A stretch of DNA of 13,800 nucleotides from Clostridium sp. CAG:964 (GTDB taxonomy: Bacteria; Bacillota; Clostridia; Oscillospirales; Acutalibacteraceae), in NCBI GenBank assembly GCA_000435335.1, contig FR891317.1:36518-50317 (forward strand), written 5' to 3'. Of this stretch, positions 1 to 6,504 are shown piece by piece. A model generated the notes under the pieces. It was not told where the DNA came from and did no database searches. It saw nothing but the letters and a program-made list of their open reading frames with translations. How positions within the stretch are numbered: position 1 is the first letter of the stretch; every line of letters begins with the position of its first letter. The translations under genes and the position numbers were made by a program.

Positions 1-1259
1 CAGAGGCAGACAGGGACGCTATGCATGTACAGCTTGCAGACGAAAGCTACTGCTTAGGCGGGCCACAGGTAGCAGACAGCTACCTAAATATGGCGGCAAT
101 TATAACTGTAGCTGTTGCTACAGGAGCACAGGCAATTCACCCCGGTTACGGACTTTTGTCTGAAAATGCAAAGTTTGTATCCTTGTGTGAAAAGTGTAAT
201 ATAGAGTTTATAGGGCCAAGTGCGAAAATGATTTCTCTGCTTGGCGATAAGGATACAGCAAGAAAGACAATGCGTAATGCCGGCGTACCTGTTACACCGG
301 GCTGTGATGTTGTGGAGTCTCTTGAAAAAGCAAGGGAAGAGGCAGAAAAAATCGGTTTTCCTTTGCTTATTAAGGCACGCTCAGGCGGCGGCGGAAGAGG
401 TATTCGCTTAGTTAATTCTATAGAAGAATTTGACAATGCCTTTAATTCGGCGTCAAGCGAGGCCGAGGCTGCCTTTGGCGACGGTGCTGTATATATGGAA
501 AAATTCCTTAAGCCTGTTAAGCATATTGAAATGCAGCTGCTTGCCGACAAATACGGCAATGTTATATGCCTTGGTGAGCGTGAATGCTCCGTGCAAAGAA
601 AGAACCAAAAGCTTATAGAGGAAAGCCCGTCGCCCGCCATTACACCCGATATGCGTAAGGCTATGATGGAGGCGGCTAAAAAGGCGGCTTTGGCTGTAAA
701 CTATGTAAATGCCGGCACTGTTGAATTTTTGCTTGACAAGGATAACAATTTCTATTTTATGGAAATGAACACCCGCTTGCAGGTAGAGCATCCTGTTACC
801 GAAATGGTTACAGGCCTTGATCTGGTACAGTGGCAAATAAGAATTGCGGCAGGTGCAATGCTGACAATAACTCAGGACAGAGTTTTTATTCACGGCCACG
901 CTATAGAGTGCCGTATAAACGCTGAAAATCCGGAGGAAAATTTCAGACCGTCCTGCGGCAGAATTTCAAGACTGCATATTCCGGGCGGGCCGTCTGTTCG
1001 TTTTGACACAGCCATTTATCAGGACTATTCTATTCCGCCGTTCTATGACTCAATGATAGGCAAGCTTATTGTTCAGGCAAGAACAAGGGATTACGCTATA
1101 AGAAAAATGAAAATGGCTTTAAGCGAGCTGAATATTTTGGGCGTTGACCACAACAGAGACTTACAGATAGATATACTTTCCGATAGGGAATTTGTAGACG
1201 GTACATATACTACTGATTTGATGGAAAACCGTGAAAAAAGAAAGAAAAATATAAAATAA
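1..1259 (+). CDS. accC: Biotin carboxylase subunit of acetyl-CoA carboxylase (5' end outside window)
   Basis: This subunit carboxylates the biotin of BCCP (AccB) using ATP and bicarbonate, the first half of malonyl-CoA synthesis, in the cytoplasm. The reading frame is open from base 3, giving EADRDA before the first Met (base 21). That matches the internal EADRDALHVQLADE region of the family, so Met21 is not the start and roughly 40 N-terminal residues are missing. Counting from Met21, I see the ATP-grasp glycine loop SGGGGRG at 121-127, the ERECSVQRKNQK segment at 187-198, and EMNTRLQVEHPVTEM at 248-262 with the metal and bicarbonate-site residues. The C-terminal domain follows and the length fits the ~450-residue family. 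The usual GIKTN segment near the C-terminus reads GVDHN here, a mild divergence. AccD and AccA follow on the same strand, and AccB and FabZ probably lie upstream (inference from clostridial gene order). A propionyl- or pyruvate-carboxylase role is unlikely given these neighbours. Confidence 0.96.
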   Translation, partial: EADRDAMHVQLADESYCLGGPQVADSYLNMAAIITVAVATGAQAIHPGYGLLSENAKFVSLCEKCNIEFIGPSAKMISLLGDKDTARKTMRNAGVPVTPGCDVVESLEKAREEAEKIGFPLLIKARSGGGGRGIRLVNSIEEFDNAFNSASSEAEAAFGDGAVYMEKFLKPVKHIEMQLLADKYGNVICLGERECSVQRKNQKLIEESPSPAITPDMRKAMMEAAKKAALAVNYVNAGTVEFLLDKDNNFYFMEMNTRLQVEHPVTEMVTGLDLVQWQIRIAAGAMLTITQDRVFIHGHAIECRINAENPEENFRPSCGRISRLHIPGGPSVRFDTAIYQDYSIPPFYDSMIGKLIVQARTRDYAIRKMKMALSELNILGVDHNRDLQIDILSDREFVDGTYTTDLMENREKRKKNIK

Positions 1260-1277
1260 CCAAATTCTTTAATTTGG
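1260..1277 (+). other. Short perfect hairpin right after accC
   Basis: CCAAATT (1260-1266) and AATTTGG (1271-1277) form a perfect 7-bp stem with a CTTT loop, starting at the base after the accC stop codon. The stem is AT-rich and no T-run follows, so it is a poor intrinsic terminator. It is more likely a 3'-end stabiliser or part of the larger structured region that follows. Confidence 0.5.
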
Positions 1278-1287
1278 CTTCGGCTTA

Positions 1288-1426
1288 CGGGAATATGGCA
1301 GACAAGCGGTGTAAATACGCAGGGCTGCTGCCGTATTCTCGGTTAGCTGCGTTAAGGCGCTGTGCCGCTGTGCGTAATAAAGGCATATTATACGGCACAT
1401 AGCCCTTGTGTGCTTTTATTTATTTT
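1288..1426 (+). promoter_or_regulatory. Structured accC-accD intergenic RNA element (candidate)
   Basis: This gap holds several nested and competing inverted repeats. CGGGAATATGGCAG (1288-1301) pairs along all 14 positions with CTGCCGTATTCTCG (1328-1341) if two G-U pairs are allowed. TGTGCCG (1361-1367) pairs perfectly with CGGCACA (1393-1399). GCACA (1395-1399) can instead pair with TGTGC (1409-1413), which is followed by the T-rich run 1414-1426, as in a weak attenuator. GGGCT and TGCCG (1322-1333) can also pair with CGGCA and AGCCC (1393-1405). The segments around 1328-1333 and 1393-1399 therefore have mutually exclusive partners. I recognise no named RNA family. It could be a leader controlling accD, a small RNA or a dispersed repeat. 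Confidence 0.4.
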
Positions 1427-1467
1427 GAAAATAACAGTTATATGGGCAGGCATCTTGGCTTGCACGG

Positions 1468-1473
1468 TATAAT
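1468..1473 (+). promoter_or_regulatory. Possible -10 box upstream of accD
   Basis: There is a perfect TATAAT 31 bp before the accD start. No good -35 hexamer lies 16-18 bp upstream and there is no TG extension, so promoter activity is doubtful. If used, transcription would start near 1480 with a very short leader and would bypass the hairpins at 1288-1426. Confidence 0.25.
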
Positions 1474-1504
1474 TGATTTTATAAAAACAGAATGGATGTT
1501 GCTT

Positions 1505-2434
1505 ATGTTTAATGGAGATTTCTTTACATTTTTAAAGCCTAAAAATGAATTGGAAAAAATTCCGGCTGATAAATCAACAGAAGACTCTAAACCGTATGTT
1601 CCCGACGCACTGTGGGTAAAATGCCCAAGGTGCAAGCGTATGATATTGGCAACGGATTTAGACGATAACAGCAGAGTTTGTACACAGTGTAATCATCATT
1701 TCAGAATTACCGCAAGACAGCGTTTGGAAATGATATGCGACAAAGACAGCTTTGTTGAAGCGGACGGCGATATGGTTTCTAAAAATATTATCGGCTTTCC
1801 GGACTATAACCGTAAGCTTGCCGCCGCAAAAAACAGAAGCGGCGAAAATGAGTCTGTTATAACCGGTGTTTGCACCATTAACGGCTATAAAACCGTAATT
1901 TTTGTTATGGACCCAAGCTTTATGATGGGCTCAATGGGTACGGTAACAGGCGAAAAAATTACCAGAGCCTTTGAATATGCTACAGAAAACAGAATGCCGG
2001 TTGTTGCATTTACACTGTCAGGCGGTGCAAGAATGCAGGAGGGTATTTTGTCGCTTATGCAAATGGCAAAAACCAGCGGTGCGGTTAAAAGGCACAGCGA
2101 CGCAGGACTTTTGTATATTACTGTTCTTACCGATCCTACTACAGGCGGCGTTACGGCAAGCTTTGCAATGGAGGGCGACATTATCCTTTCGGAGCCGGGG
2201 GCTTTAATCGGCTTTGCAGGCCCAAGAGTAATAGAGCAGACCATTCGTCAAAAGCTGCCAAAGGACTTCCAAACAGCAGAATTTCTACGGGACAAGGGCT
2301 TTGTGGACGCTGTAGTAGACAGACGCGAAATGAAGGATACCCTTGCTAGGCTGCTTTCCCTGCACAACATAGAAAAGGCAGCCGTAGATGAGCAGCCTGC
2401 CGAAAAGGAGGTTGAAAGTGATGAGAGCATTTGA
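1505..2434 (+). CDS. accD: Acetyl-CoA carboxylase carboxyltransferase subunit beta
   Basis: AccD and AccA form the carboxyltransferase that moves CO2 from carboxybiotin to acetyl-CoA. The 309-residue protein has the diagnostic N-terminal zinc ribbon, with cysteines at 40, 43, 59 and 62 (CPRC...CTQC). A crotonase-fold carboxyltransferase domain follows, with SGGARMQEG, TDPTTGGVTASFA and GALIGFAGPRVIEQT. Length is close to E. coli AccD (304). The frame is open back to a TTG at 1406, but those extra residues do not look like AccD. ATG 1505 gives a typical N-terminus, with only a weak GGA 8 bases upstream; ATG 1496 is an alternative. The C-terminal tail is Glu-rich. The last 14 bp overlap accA, whose strong ribosome binding site lies inside accD, so the two subunits are probably translationally coupled. 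Confidence 0.96.
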   Translation: MFNGDFFTFLKPKNELEKIPADKSTEDSKPYVPDALWVKCPRCKRMILATDLDDNSRVCTQCNHHFRITARQRLEMICDKDSFVEADGDMVSKNIIGFPDYNRKLAAAKNRSGENESVITGVCTINGYKTVIFVMDPSFMMGSMGTVTGEKITRAFEYATENRMPVVAFTLSGGARMQEGILSLMQMAKTSGAVKRHSDAGLLYITVLTDPTTGGVTASFAMEGDIILSEPGALIGFAGPRVIEQTIRQKLPKDFQTAEFLRDKGFVDAVVDRREMKDTLARLLSLHNIEKAAVDEQPAEKEVESDESI

Positions 2435-3248
2435 TAAGGTAACGGCGGCCCGCTCTGCCGACAGGCTTACAGCCTCGGACTTTATACAGGCTTTATTTGG
2501 AGACAGCTTCTTTGAGCTGCATGGCGACAGATGCTATGCTGACGACAAGGCTGTAAAAGCAGGCATTGCTACTATAGGAAATATGCCTGTAACGGTTATT
2601 GGACTGGATAAGGGCAAAAATACCAAGGAAAGACTTGAAAAGAACTTTGGTTCTGCTCATCCCGAGGGCTACCGAAAGGCACTAAGGCTGATGAAGCAGG
2701 CAGAAAAGTTTAGACGCCCTGTGCTGTGCTTTGTGGATACAAGCGGAGCCTTTTGCGGAATCGGTGCAGAGGAAAGAGGACAAGGACAGGCCATAGCAGA
2801 AAATCTGATGGAAATGATGACTCTTAAAACTCCTGTGCTTTCAATAGTAATAGGCGAAGGCGGAAGCGGCGGTGCTTTGGCACTGGCTGTGGCAAACGAG
2901 GTTTGGATGCTTGAAAACGCAGTGTATTCCGTAATATCCGCCGAGGGCTGTGCAAGCATACTGTGGAAGGATCCGGCTAAAACAGCCGACGCTGCCCAGT
3001 GTCTAAGGCTTACGGCAAACGACTTGTTTACAATGGATGTTATAGAAAGAATTATAAGAGAGCCAAGGTCGGTTGAAAGTCCGCTGTTTGACAGCCTGCG
3101 AAATCTAATTGCAAACACCTTTGAAAAGTATTTGGCTATGTCTGACGAGGAGCTGCTTAACAACCGCTACGAACGCTTTAGAAAATACGGCAGAACAACA
3201 AAGGTATTTACTTTTGATGAAGACGAAAGTGAAACAGAACAAAAATAA
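2421..3248 (+). CDS. accA: Acetyl-CoA carboxylase carboxyltransferase subunit alpha
   Basis: This is the partner of AccD in the carboxyltransferase tetramer. The start is set by AAAAGGAGG (2403-2411), 9 bases before ATG 2421; GTG 2418 is in frame and also possible. The 275-residue protein carries the family's signatures: DRCYADDKAV, NFGSAHPEGYRKALRLM, GIGAEERGQGQAIA, the oxyanion-hole segment VIGEGGSGGALAL, and VISAEGCASILWKDP. It lacks the ~45-residue N-terminal helical arm of E. coli AccA (319 residues), which from memory is usual for clostridial AccA rather than damage. The common DTPGAYPG is DTSGAFCG here. It ends an apparent accC-accD-accA transcription unit, and a 12-bp hairpin follows 27 bp downstream. 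Confidence 0.96.
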   Translation: MRAFDKVTAARSADRLTASDFIQALFGDSFFELHGDRCYADDKAVKAGIATIGNMPVTVIGLDKGKNTKERLEKNFGSAHPEGYRKALRLMKQAEKFRRPVLCFVDTSGAFCGIGAEERGQGQAIAENLMEMMTLKTPVLSIVIGEGGSGGALALAVANEVWMLENAVYSVISAEGCASILWKDPAKTADAAQCLRLTANDLFTMDVIERIIREPRSVESPLFDSLRNLIANTFEKYLAMSDEELLNNRYERFRKYGRTTKVFTFDEDESETEQK

Positions 3249-3274
3249 TGTAAGTTTTATATGCAATTATAATT

Positions 3275-3315
3275 CCCCGCAAGGGCTATGCTTTTACAGC
3301 ACTGCCCTTGCGGGG
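3275..3315 (+). terminator. Strong 12-bp hairpin downstream of accA
   Basis: CCCCGCAAGGGC (3275-3286) and GCCCTTGCGGGG (3304-3315) are perfect inverted repeats with a 17-base loop. The GC-rich stem 27 bp past accA fits transcript end formation or 3' protection. No T-run follows on either strand, so it is not a canonical intrinsic terminator. It may act with the structures downstream in this convergent region. Confidence 0.5.
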
Positions 3316-3320
3316 AAAGG

Positions 3321-3382
3321 TTTGTTATGCCCGAAACAGCATATAATAATGAACGCTGTGCATAAGAAAAAAGCATAACAAA
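3321..3382. repeat. Nested inverted repeat between convergent genes
   Basis: TTTGTTATGC (3321-3330) and GCATAACAAA (3373-3382) are a perfect 10-bp inverted repeat. Inside it, ACAGC (3336-3340) and GCTGT (3355-3359) form a smaller one around an AT-rich loop. It lies between the accA hairpin and the rpsT terminator. Its outer right arm overlaps the T-tract of that terminator, so part of the symmetry may simply come from terminator sequence. Confidence 0.35.
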
Positions 3383-3404
3383 AAAGCAGGGCATACGCTC
3401 TGCT
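3379..3404 (-). terminator. Intrinsic terminator of rpsT
   Basis: Read on the minus strand, AGCAG (3404-3400) pairs with CTGCT (3389-3385), with two more pairs inside after one mismatch and a four-base loop. A run of six T follows directly (3384-3379). It lies about 40 bp past the rpsT stop codon, so it fits as the rpsT terminator. Confidence 0.7.
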
Positions 3405-3445
3405 TGTAATGCTTTGCTTGTTAAATTACTTCAATTGCTTATAAA

Positions 3446-3706
3446 TTAAGCTGAAGCGTTCAGCTTGCGAGCCAGTGAAGACTTGCTTCTGGCAGCTGTG
3501 TTCTTGTGAAGAATGCCCTTGCTAACTGCAGTGTCAATCTTCTTAACTGCCTGCTTTACTGCCTCTGCTTTGTCAGCAGCGTTTGTATCTATAGCAATAT
3601 AAGCGTTCTTAACGCTTGTTCTAAGAGCAGACTTAAAAGCCTTATTTCTAGCGTTCTTTGTAGCTGTAACCTTTACTCTTTTTTTAGCTGATTTAATGTT
3701 TGGCAT
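3446..3706 (-). CDS. rpsT: 30S ribosomal protein S20
   Basis: S20 is a primary 16S rRNA-binding protein of the small subunit. The 86-residue product starts MPNIKSAKKRV, the classic S20 N-terminus. It is rich in Lys, Ala and Arg and ends in the typical HKNTAARSKSSLARKLNA segment. The frame is open further upstream, but ATG at 3706 has an AAAGGAGGTG ribosome binding site 7 bases before it and matches the family length (85-90). It is a single-gene unit on the minus strand, convergent with accA, with its own promoter (3747-3775) and terminator (3379-3404). S20 genes are often found near hrcA, lepA or holA in Bacillota, and hrcA is about 1 kb away here. Confidence 0.97.
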   Translation of the reverse strand: MPNIKSAKKRVKVTATKNARNKAFKSALRTSVKNAYIAIDTNAADKAEAVKQAVKKIDTAVSKGILHKNTAARSKSSLARKLNASA

Positions 3707-3746
3707 CTTGTGCCACCTCCTTTGCCCATTCTCATGTGTACATCCT

Positions 3747-3775
3747 ATTCTAACATTTTGTAAATAAAATTGCAA
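3747..3775 (-). promoter_or_regulatory. rpsT promoter (extended -10, sigma-A type)
   Basis: On the minus strand, TTGCAA (3775-3770) is followed after 17 bp by TAGAAT (3752-3747), preceded by TG one base upstream (TGTTAGAAT). Spacing and sequence fit a good housekeeping promoter. It gives a leader of about 35 bases before the S20 start codon. Confidence 0.75.
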
Positions 3776-3904
3776 GAGTTTTTTTGCTATTTTAAGAATT
3801 AAAGTAAAATTTCTTGAAATACTTGTATGCTGTAAGGCGAAATGAATATTCTTTAAAAAAACAGCAGCATAAAATACCAAAATTCAAAATAGACTGTAAG
3901 CGGG

Positions 3905-4162
3905 TTAATTTCTGTTCTTATAATATTTAAAGTAGTATATGGCACCCGTTATTATAAGCACTACAAGCGAAACGCCACGAATACCCCAGGCAAACACGCC
4001 GCCTGTTATGTCAATACCGGGTGTAAGCTCGTCAATAAGCCACCATATTCCCAATACAACAAAGTATATGCCCGGCAGCAGTAAAAAGCGGAACTCCTTT
4101 ATTGCGTTAAAAATAAGGTAGATACCTATAATAAAAAACATTGCTGTAAATAAATATCCCAT
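3905..4162 (-). CDS. Small three-helix membrane protein, second of a paralogous pair
   Basis: I do not recognise a named family. The 85-residue product is almost entirely hydrophobic, with three likely transmembrane segments at about residues 2-19, 27-45 and 58-79 and a short basic tail (KYYKNRN). The stretch LGIWWLIDELTPGID between helices 2 and 3 resembles EGIWIMGNYLAKELWPGND in the gene just upstream, so the two look like diverged copies. The start is ATG 4162 with GGAG a few bases upstream. It lies 13 bp after its neighbour and is probably co-transcribed with it from the promoter at 4521-4549. There is no signal-peptide cleavage site or catalytic motif. Function is unknown; it is an integral inner-membrane protein by inference. 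Confidence 0.75.
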   Translation of the reverse strand: MGYLFTAMFFIIGIYLIFNAIKEFRFLLLPGIYFVVLGIWWLIDELTPGIDITGGVFAWGIRGVSLVVLIITGAIYYFKYYKNRN

Positions 4163-4175
4163 ATAAACTCCACGC

Positions 4176-4487
4176 TTAATTTATTTTATTTCTTTTTCCG
4201 GATTTTGACCTTTTGCTCTTTGCTTTCTTGTCTTTTTTGGGAATACTAAAAAGCAGGCAAATAAGCAAATATCCGGCAAAAACTATTATGCCCACATAGT
4301 GCACCCACTGCATTGCATCGTTGCCCGGCCATAGCTCCTTTGCCAAGTAGTTGCCCATAATCCATATACCTTCGAAAATAAAAAACAGGGCAACAGGTCT
4401 AAACAGAAGTGCATGACGAAATACAGGGGTAAATAAAACTATCGCAATTACCAAACATACTACACCTGCTAAAATTGCTATCCACAC
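4176..4487 (-). CDS. Small three-helix membrane protein with lysine-rich tail, first of a paralogous pair
   Basis: No family recognised. The 103-residue product has three likely transmembrane segments (about 2-20, 27-47 and 63-82) and then a strongly basic C-terminal tail, KKDKKAKSKRSKSGKRNKIN. The tail suggests a cytoplasmic C-terminus by the positive-inside rule. The start is GTG 4487, supported by AAAGGGGGA about 8 bases upstream. It shares the GIW...EL.PG.D pattern and three-helix layout with the 85-residue protein downstream. A strong promoter 34 bp upstream of the start indicates real expression. The pair sits between rpsT and the divergent hrcA operon; nothing in the context fixes a role. 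Confidence 0.75.
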   Translation of the reverse strand: MWIAILAGVVCLVIAIVLFTPVFRHALLFRPVALFFIFEGIWIMGNYLAKELWPGNDAMQWVHYVGIIVFAGYLLICLLFSIPKKDKKAKSKRSKSGKRNKIN

Positions 4488-4520
4488 GGTAAAATCCCCC
4501 TTTTAATTATTTATAGAATT

Positions 4521-4549
4521 AGTATAAATAAAAATTTGTATATAGTCAA
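4521..4549 (-). promoter_or_regulatory. Sigma-A promoter of the small membrane protein pair
   Basis: On the minus strand, TTGACT (4549-4544) and TATACT (4526-4521) are separated by exactly 17 bp, each one mismatch from consensus, in an AT-rich context. This is among the strongest promoters in the window. The 297-bp gap to hrcA holds this promoter, an AT-rich stretch with no gene I can support, and then the divergent hrcA promoter and CIRCE. Confidence 0.75.
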
Positions 4550-4694
4550 TAATTTATTTTTACAAAAATTCAGCTTTTATATATGTTGCGGGCGTTGCTT
4601 GCTGTTCGGTCGGTTTACAGCACAGATTATAGCGGATGTTTTATAATTTACAATTAAAAAGTCGGTTATTAACAATTAGTTTACAATAGTTTCC

Positions 4695-4723
4695 TTGACA
4701 AATAAGGTAATTGGTGGTACATT
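4695..4723 (+). promoter_or_regulatory. Promoter of the hrcA-grpE-dnaK operon
   Basis: A consensus -35 TTGACA (4695-4700) is followed after 17 bp by TACATT (4718-4723), a weaker -10; TATAGT at 4723 is a less well spaced alternative. The expected start site near 4730 places the CIRCE operator (4733-4759) at the start of the transcript, the normal position for HrcA repression in Bacillota. Confidence 0.75.
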
Positions 4724-4732
4724 ATAGTTACA

Positions 4733-4759
4733 TTAGCACTCCACCTTTAAGAGTGCTAA
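4733..4759 (+). promoter_or_regulatory. CIRCE operator (HrcA binding site)
   Basis: TTAGCACTC-N9-GAGTGCTAA matches the CIRCE consensus in every arm position. HrcA binds it to shut off chaperone genes until heat or misfolded protein draws down active HrcA (GroE-dependent in B. subtilis). It lies 25 bp before the hrcA start, implying autoregulation of hrcA and control of grpE-dnaK. I find no second CIRCE in the window. Confidence 0.97.
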
Positions 4760-4784
4760 AATAAATAGACAAGAGGTGGTACTT

Positions 4785-5813
4785 ATGGAGCTGCCTGCAA
4801 GAAAAAGTAAAATCCTAAATGCTATTATTAAACAGTATATAGCTACCGGAGAGCCTATGGGCTCAAAGGGCTTGCTGGATTATCTTGATTTTTCTGTTTC
4901 TTCTGCCACAGTCCGTAATGAAATGGCCAGCTTGTCAGATATGGGATATTTAGTACAGCCGCATACCTCAGCGGGCCGTGTGCCAACGCAAATGGGCTAC
5001 AGGTATTACCTCGACCATTTAATTGAGCCTATAGAGCTTGGCGGCAGAGAACGCAGAGCTATTGACGATGTTCTTTCCGCCGCAGCAGACGACCCTGAGC
5101 ATATATTGAACAAGGGAGCGGAAATTCTTTCACAGCTTACAGGCTGTGCGGCACTAAGCACTACACCGCCAACCGAAAACACCACGGTAGACCGCATAAG
5201 GATAATCCAAATAAGCCGGCATACCGCAATGATGATTATGATTACTTCAAAGGGTATGATAAAAAACGGGCTGTTTAGGTGCGACTACAATGTTACAGAC
5301 GATGTTTTGCAGGTGTTTGAAAGAGCACTGAACGAAATGCTAAGCGGCGTGCGTTTAAGCTCGGTTACGCCGGCGTTTGTACAAACAGTGGCGGCTGCAA
5401 TGGGAGATGTTCTTATCCTGATGCCTCAAGCGTTGCTGACAATAATGGAGGCTTCAAAAGAGGCGTCTGTAATTAATATTGTTAATTACGGGTTGTCAAA
5501 TTTACTGCAAACCGGTGAATTTCAGTTAAGTGAGCTTGAAGGAATATACCGGTTTTTACAGGATATGCCGGCACAGGAGGCACTTTTGTTCAGACAAAAT
5601 GACAGAAGAATTTCCACCTACATCGGTACAGAATCGAAAAATCCCGACATTCGCTCCACAGGCATTGTGGTTTCGAGGTATGAGGTAGAGGATGAGCCGG
5701 CCGGTGCTTTGGCGGTTATAGGGCCGATAAGAATGAGGTACACAGCGGCTGTTGCTTACGCAAGCTACATTTCACAAATGTGTGGAAAGCTCATTACAGA
5801 GCTTTTGGAATAA
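4785..5813 (+). CDS. hrcA: Heat-inducible transcription repressor HrcA
   Basis: HrcA is the dimeric repressor of the CIRCE regulon. The 342-residue protein has an N-terminal winged-helix domain (about 1-75) with the family hallmarks GEPMGSKGL (22-30), SSATVRNEMASL (39-50) and the wing segment QPHTSAGRVPT (58-68). A GAF-like and dimerisation region follows. ATG 4785 is chosen because AAGAGGTGG (4771-4779) sits at a suitable distance; the upstream GTG 4776 lies inside that ribosome binding site. Length is normal (340-350). It is the first gene of hrcA-grpE-dnaK, directly behind its own CIRCE, so it is autoregulated. Confidence 0.97.
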   Translation: MELPARKSKILNAIIKQYIATGEPMGSKGLLDYLDFSVSSATVRNEMASLSDMGYLVQPHTSAGRVPTQMGYRYYLDHLIEPIELGGRERRAIDDVLSAAADDPEHILNKGAEILSQLTGCAALSTTPPTENTTVDRIRIIQISRHTAMMIMITSKGMIKNGLFRCDYNVTDDVLQVFERALNEMLSGVRLSSVTPAFVQTVAAAMGDVLILMPQALLTIMEASKEASVINIVNYGLSNLLQTGEFQLSELEGIYRFLQDMPAQEALLFRQNDRRISTYIGTESKNPDIRSTGIVVSRYEVEDEPAGALAVIGPIRMRYTAAVAYASYISQMCGKLITELLE

Positions 5814-5846
5814 AGCAAAAATATTATTTACTTATATAAAGGATGG

Positions 5847-6443
5847 GTGAATGATTTGAAAAAGGAAGAAAATAAAAAAACATCTGAAAAAGAAAAGAAG
5901 AAGCAGTCTGAACCGACAGAGGAGGTAAAAACTGACGAGAAAACTGACGAAAAGACTGAAAATGAGGCAGAGTGCAAAGAAAGCTCCAAAGAGGAGTCGG
6001 CACAAAGCAAGCTGGAGGAGGAGCTGAAGGCGAAAAACGACGCCTACCTTCGTTTAGCTGCCGAGTATGAAAACTACCGCAGAAGAACAACGGAGGAAAA
6101 AACAAACATTTATGCCGACGCCACTGCAAAGGCAATTAAAGAAATTTTGCCTATAGGCGACAGCATAGAAATGGCGTTAAAGTCCGTTGATAATGTTCCC
6201 GAGGAATATAAAAAGGGCTTGGAGCTTATCTGCAATCAGCTGAAAACATCGCTTGAAAAGCTGAATGTTGAAACCTTTGGTGAGGTCGGTGAGGAATTTA
6301 ACCCTGAGCTTCACAACGCTGTTATGAAGATAGAGGACGATTCCTTGGGCGAGAACACCATAGCGCAGGTTTTCCAAACAGGATATAAAACAGGCGATAA
6401 AATTATAAGACACGCAATGGTTCAGGTTGCTAACTGCGACTAA
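5847..6443 (+). CDS. grpE: Nucleotide exchange factor GrpE
   Basis: GrpE is a homodimer that releases ADP from DnaK to reset the chaperone cycle. Residues 1-55 are an extremely Lys/Glu-rich, low-complexity tail. A long coiled coil follows, including AYLRLAAEYENYRRRT (66-81). The C-terminal beta domain has the signature GEEFNPELHNAV (148-159) and GYKTGDKIIRHAMVQVAN (179-196). At 198 residues it is family-sized. The start is uncertain: GTG 5847 lies only 3 bases after GGA of AAAGGA, while TTG 5856 has better spacing from the same site and would remove three residues. It lies 33 bp after hrcA and 61 bp before dnaK. Confidence 0.95.
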   Translation: MNDLKKEENKKTSEKEKKKQSEPTEEVKTDEKTDEKTENEAECKESSKEESAQSKLEEELKAKNDAYLRLAAEYENYRRRTTEEKTNIYADATAKAIKEILPIGDSIEMALKSVDNVPEEYKKGLELICNQLKTSLEKLNVETFGEVGEEFNPELHNAVMKIEDDSLGENTIAQVFQTGYKTGDKIIRHAMVQVANCD

Positions 6444-6504
6444 AACCTTTTGCATATAAATTAAAATAAAAATATTAGAATACATTTTACTGGAGGAATT
6501 AATT

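Noticed and set aside
1406..1504. N-terminal extension of accD from TTG 1406 (33 residues)
   Set aside because: The extension shows no AccD similarity, starts inside the hairpin region, and lacks a ribosome binding site.
2669..3163. Open frames of about 164 codons on the minus strand inside accA, and similarly at 146-640 inside accC
   Set aside because: Both are opposite strongly conserved coding sequence and encode Ser/Ala-rich shadow proteins without motifs.
3850..3904. Search for a terminator of the small membrane protein pair on the minus strand near the run of seven T (plus-strand A-run about 3855-3861)
   Set aside because: No adequate GC stem precedes the T-run, so I cannot support a terminator there.
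4647..4687. Direct repeat TTTACAAT (4647-4654 and 4680-4687) 33 bp apart before the hrcA promoter
   Set aside because: Eight-base repeats are expected by chance in such AT-rich sequence, and there is no symmetry or known operator match.
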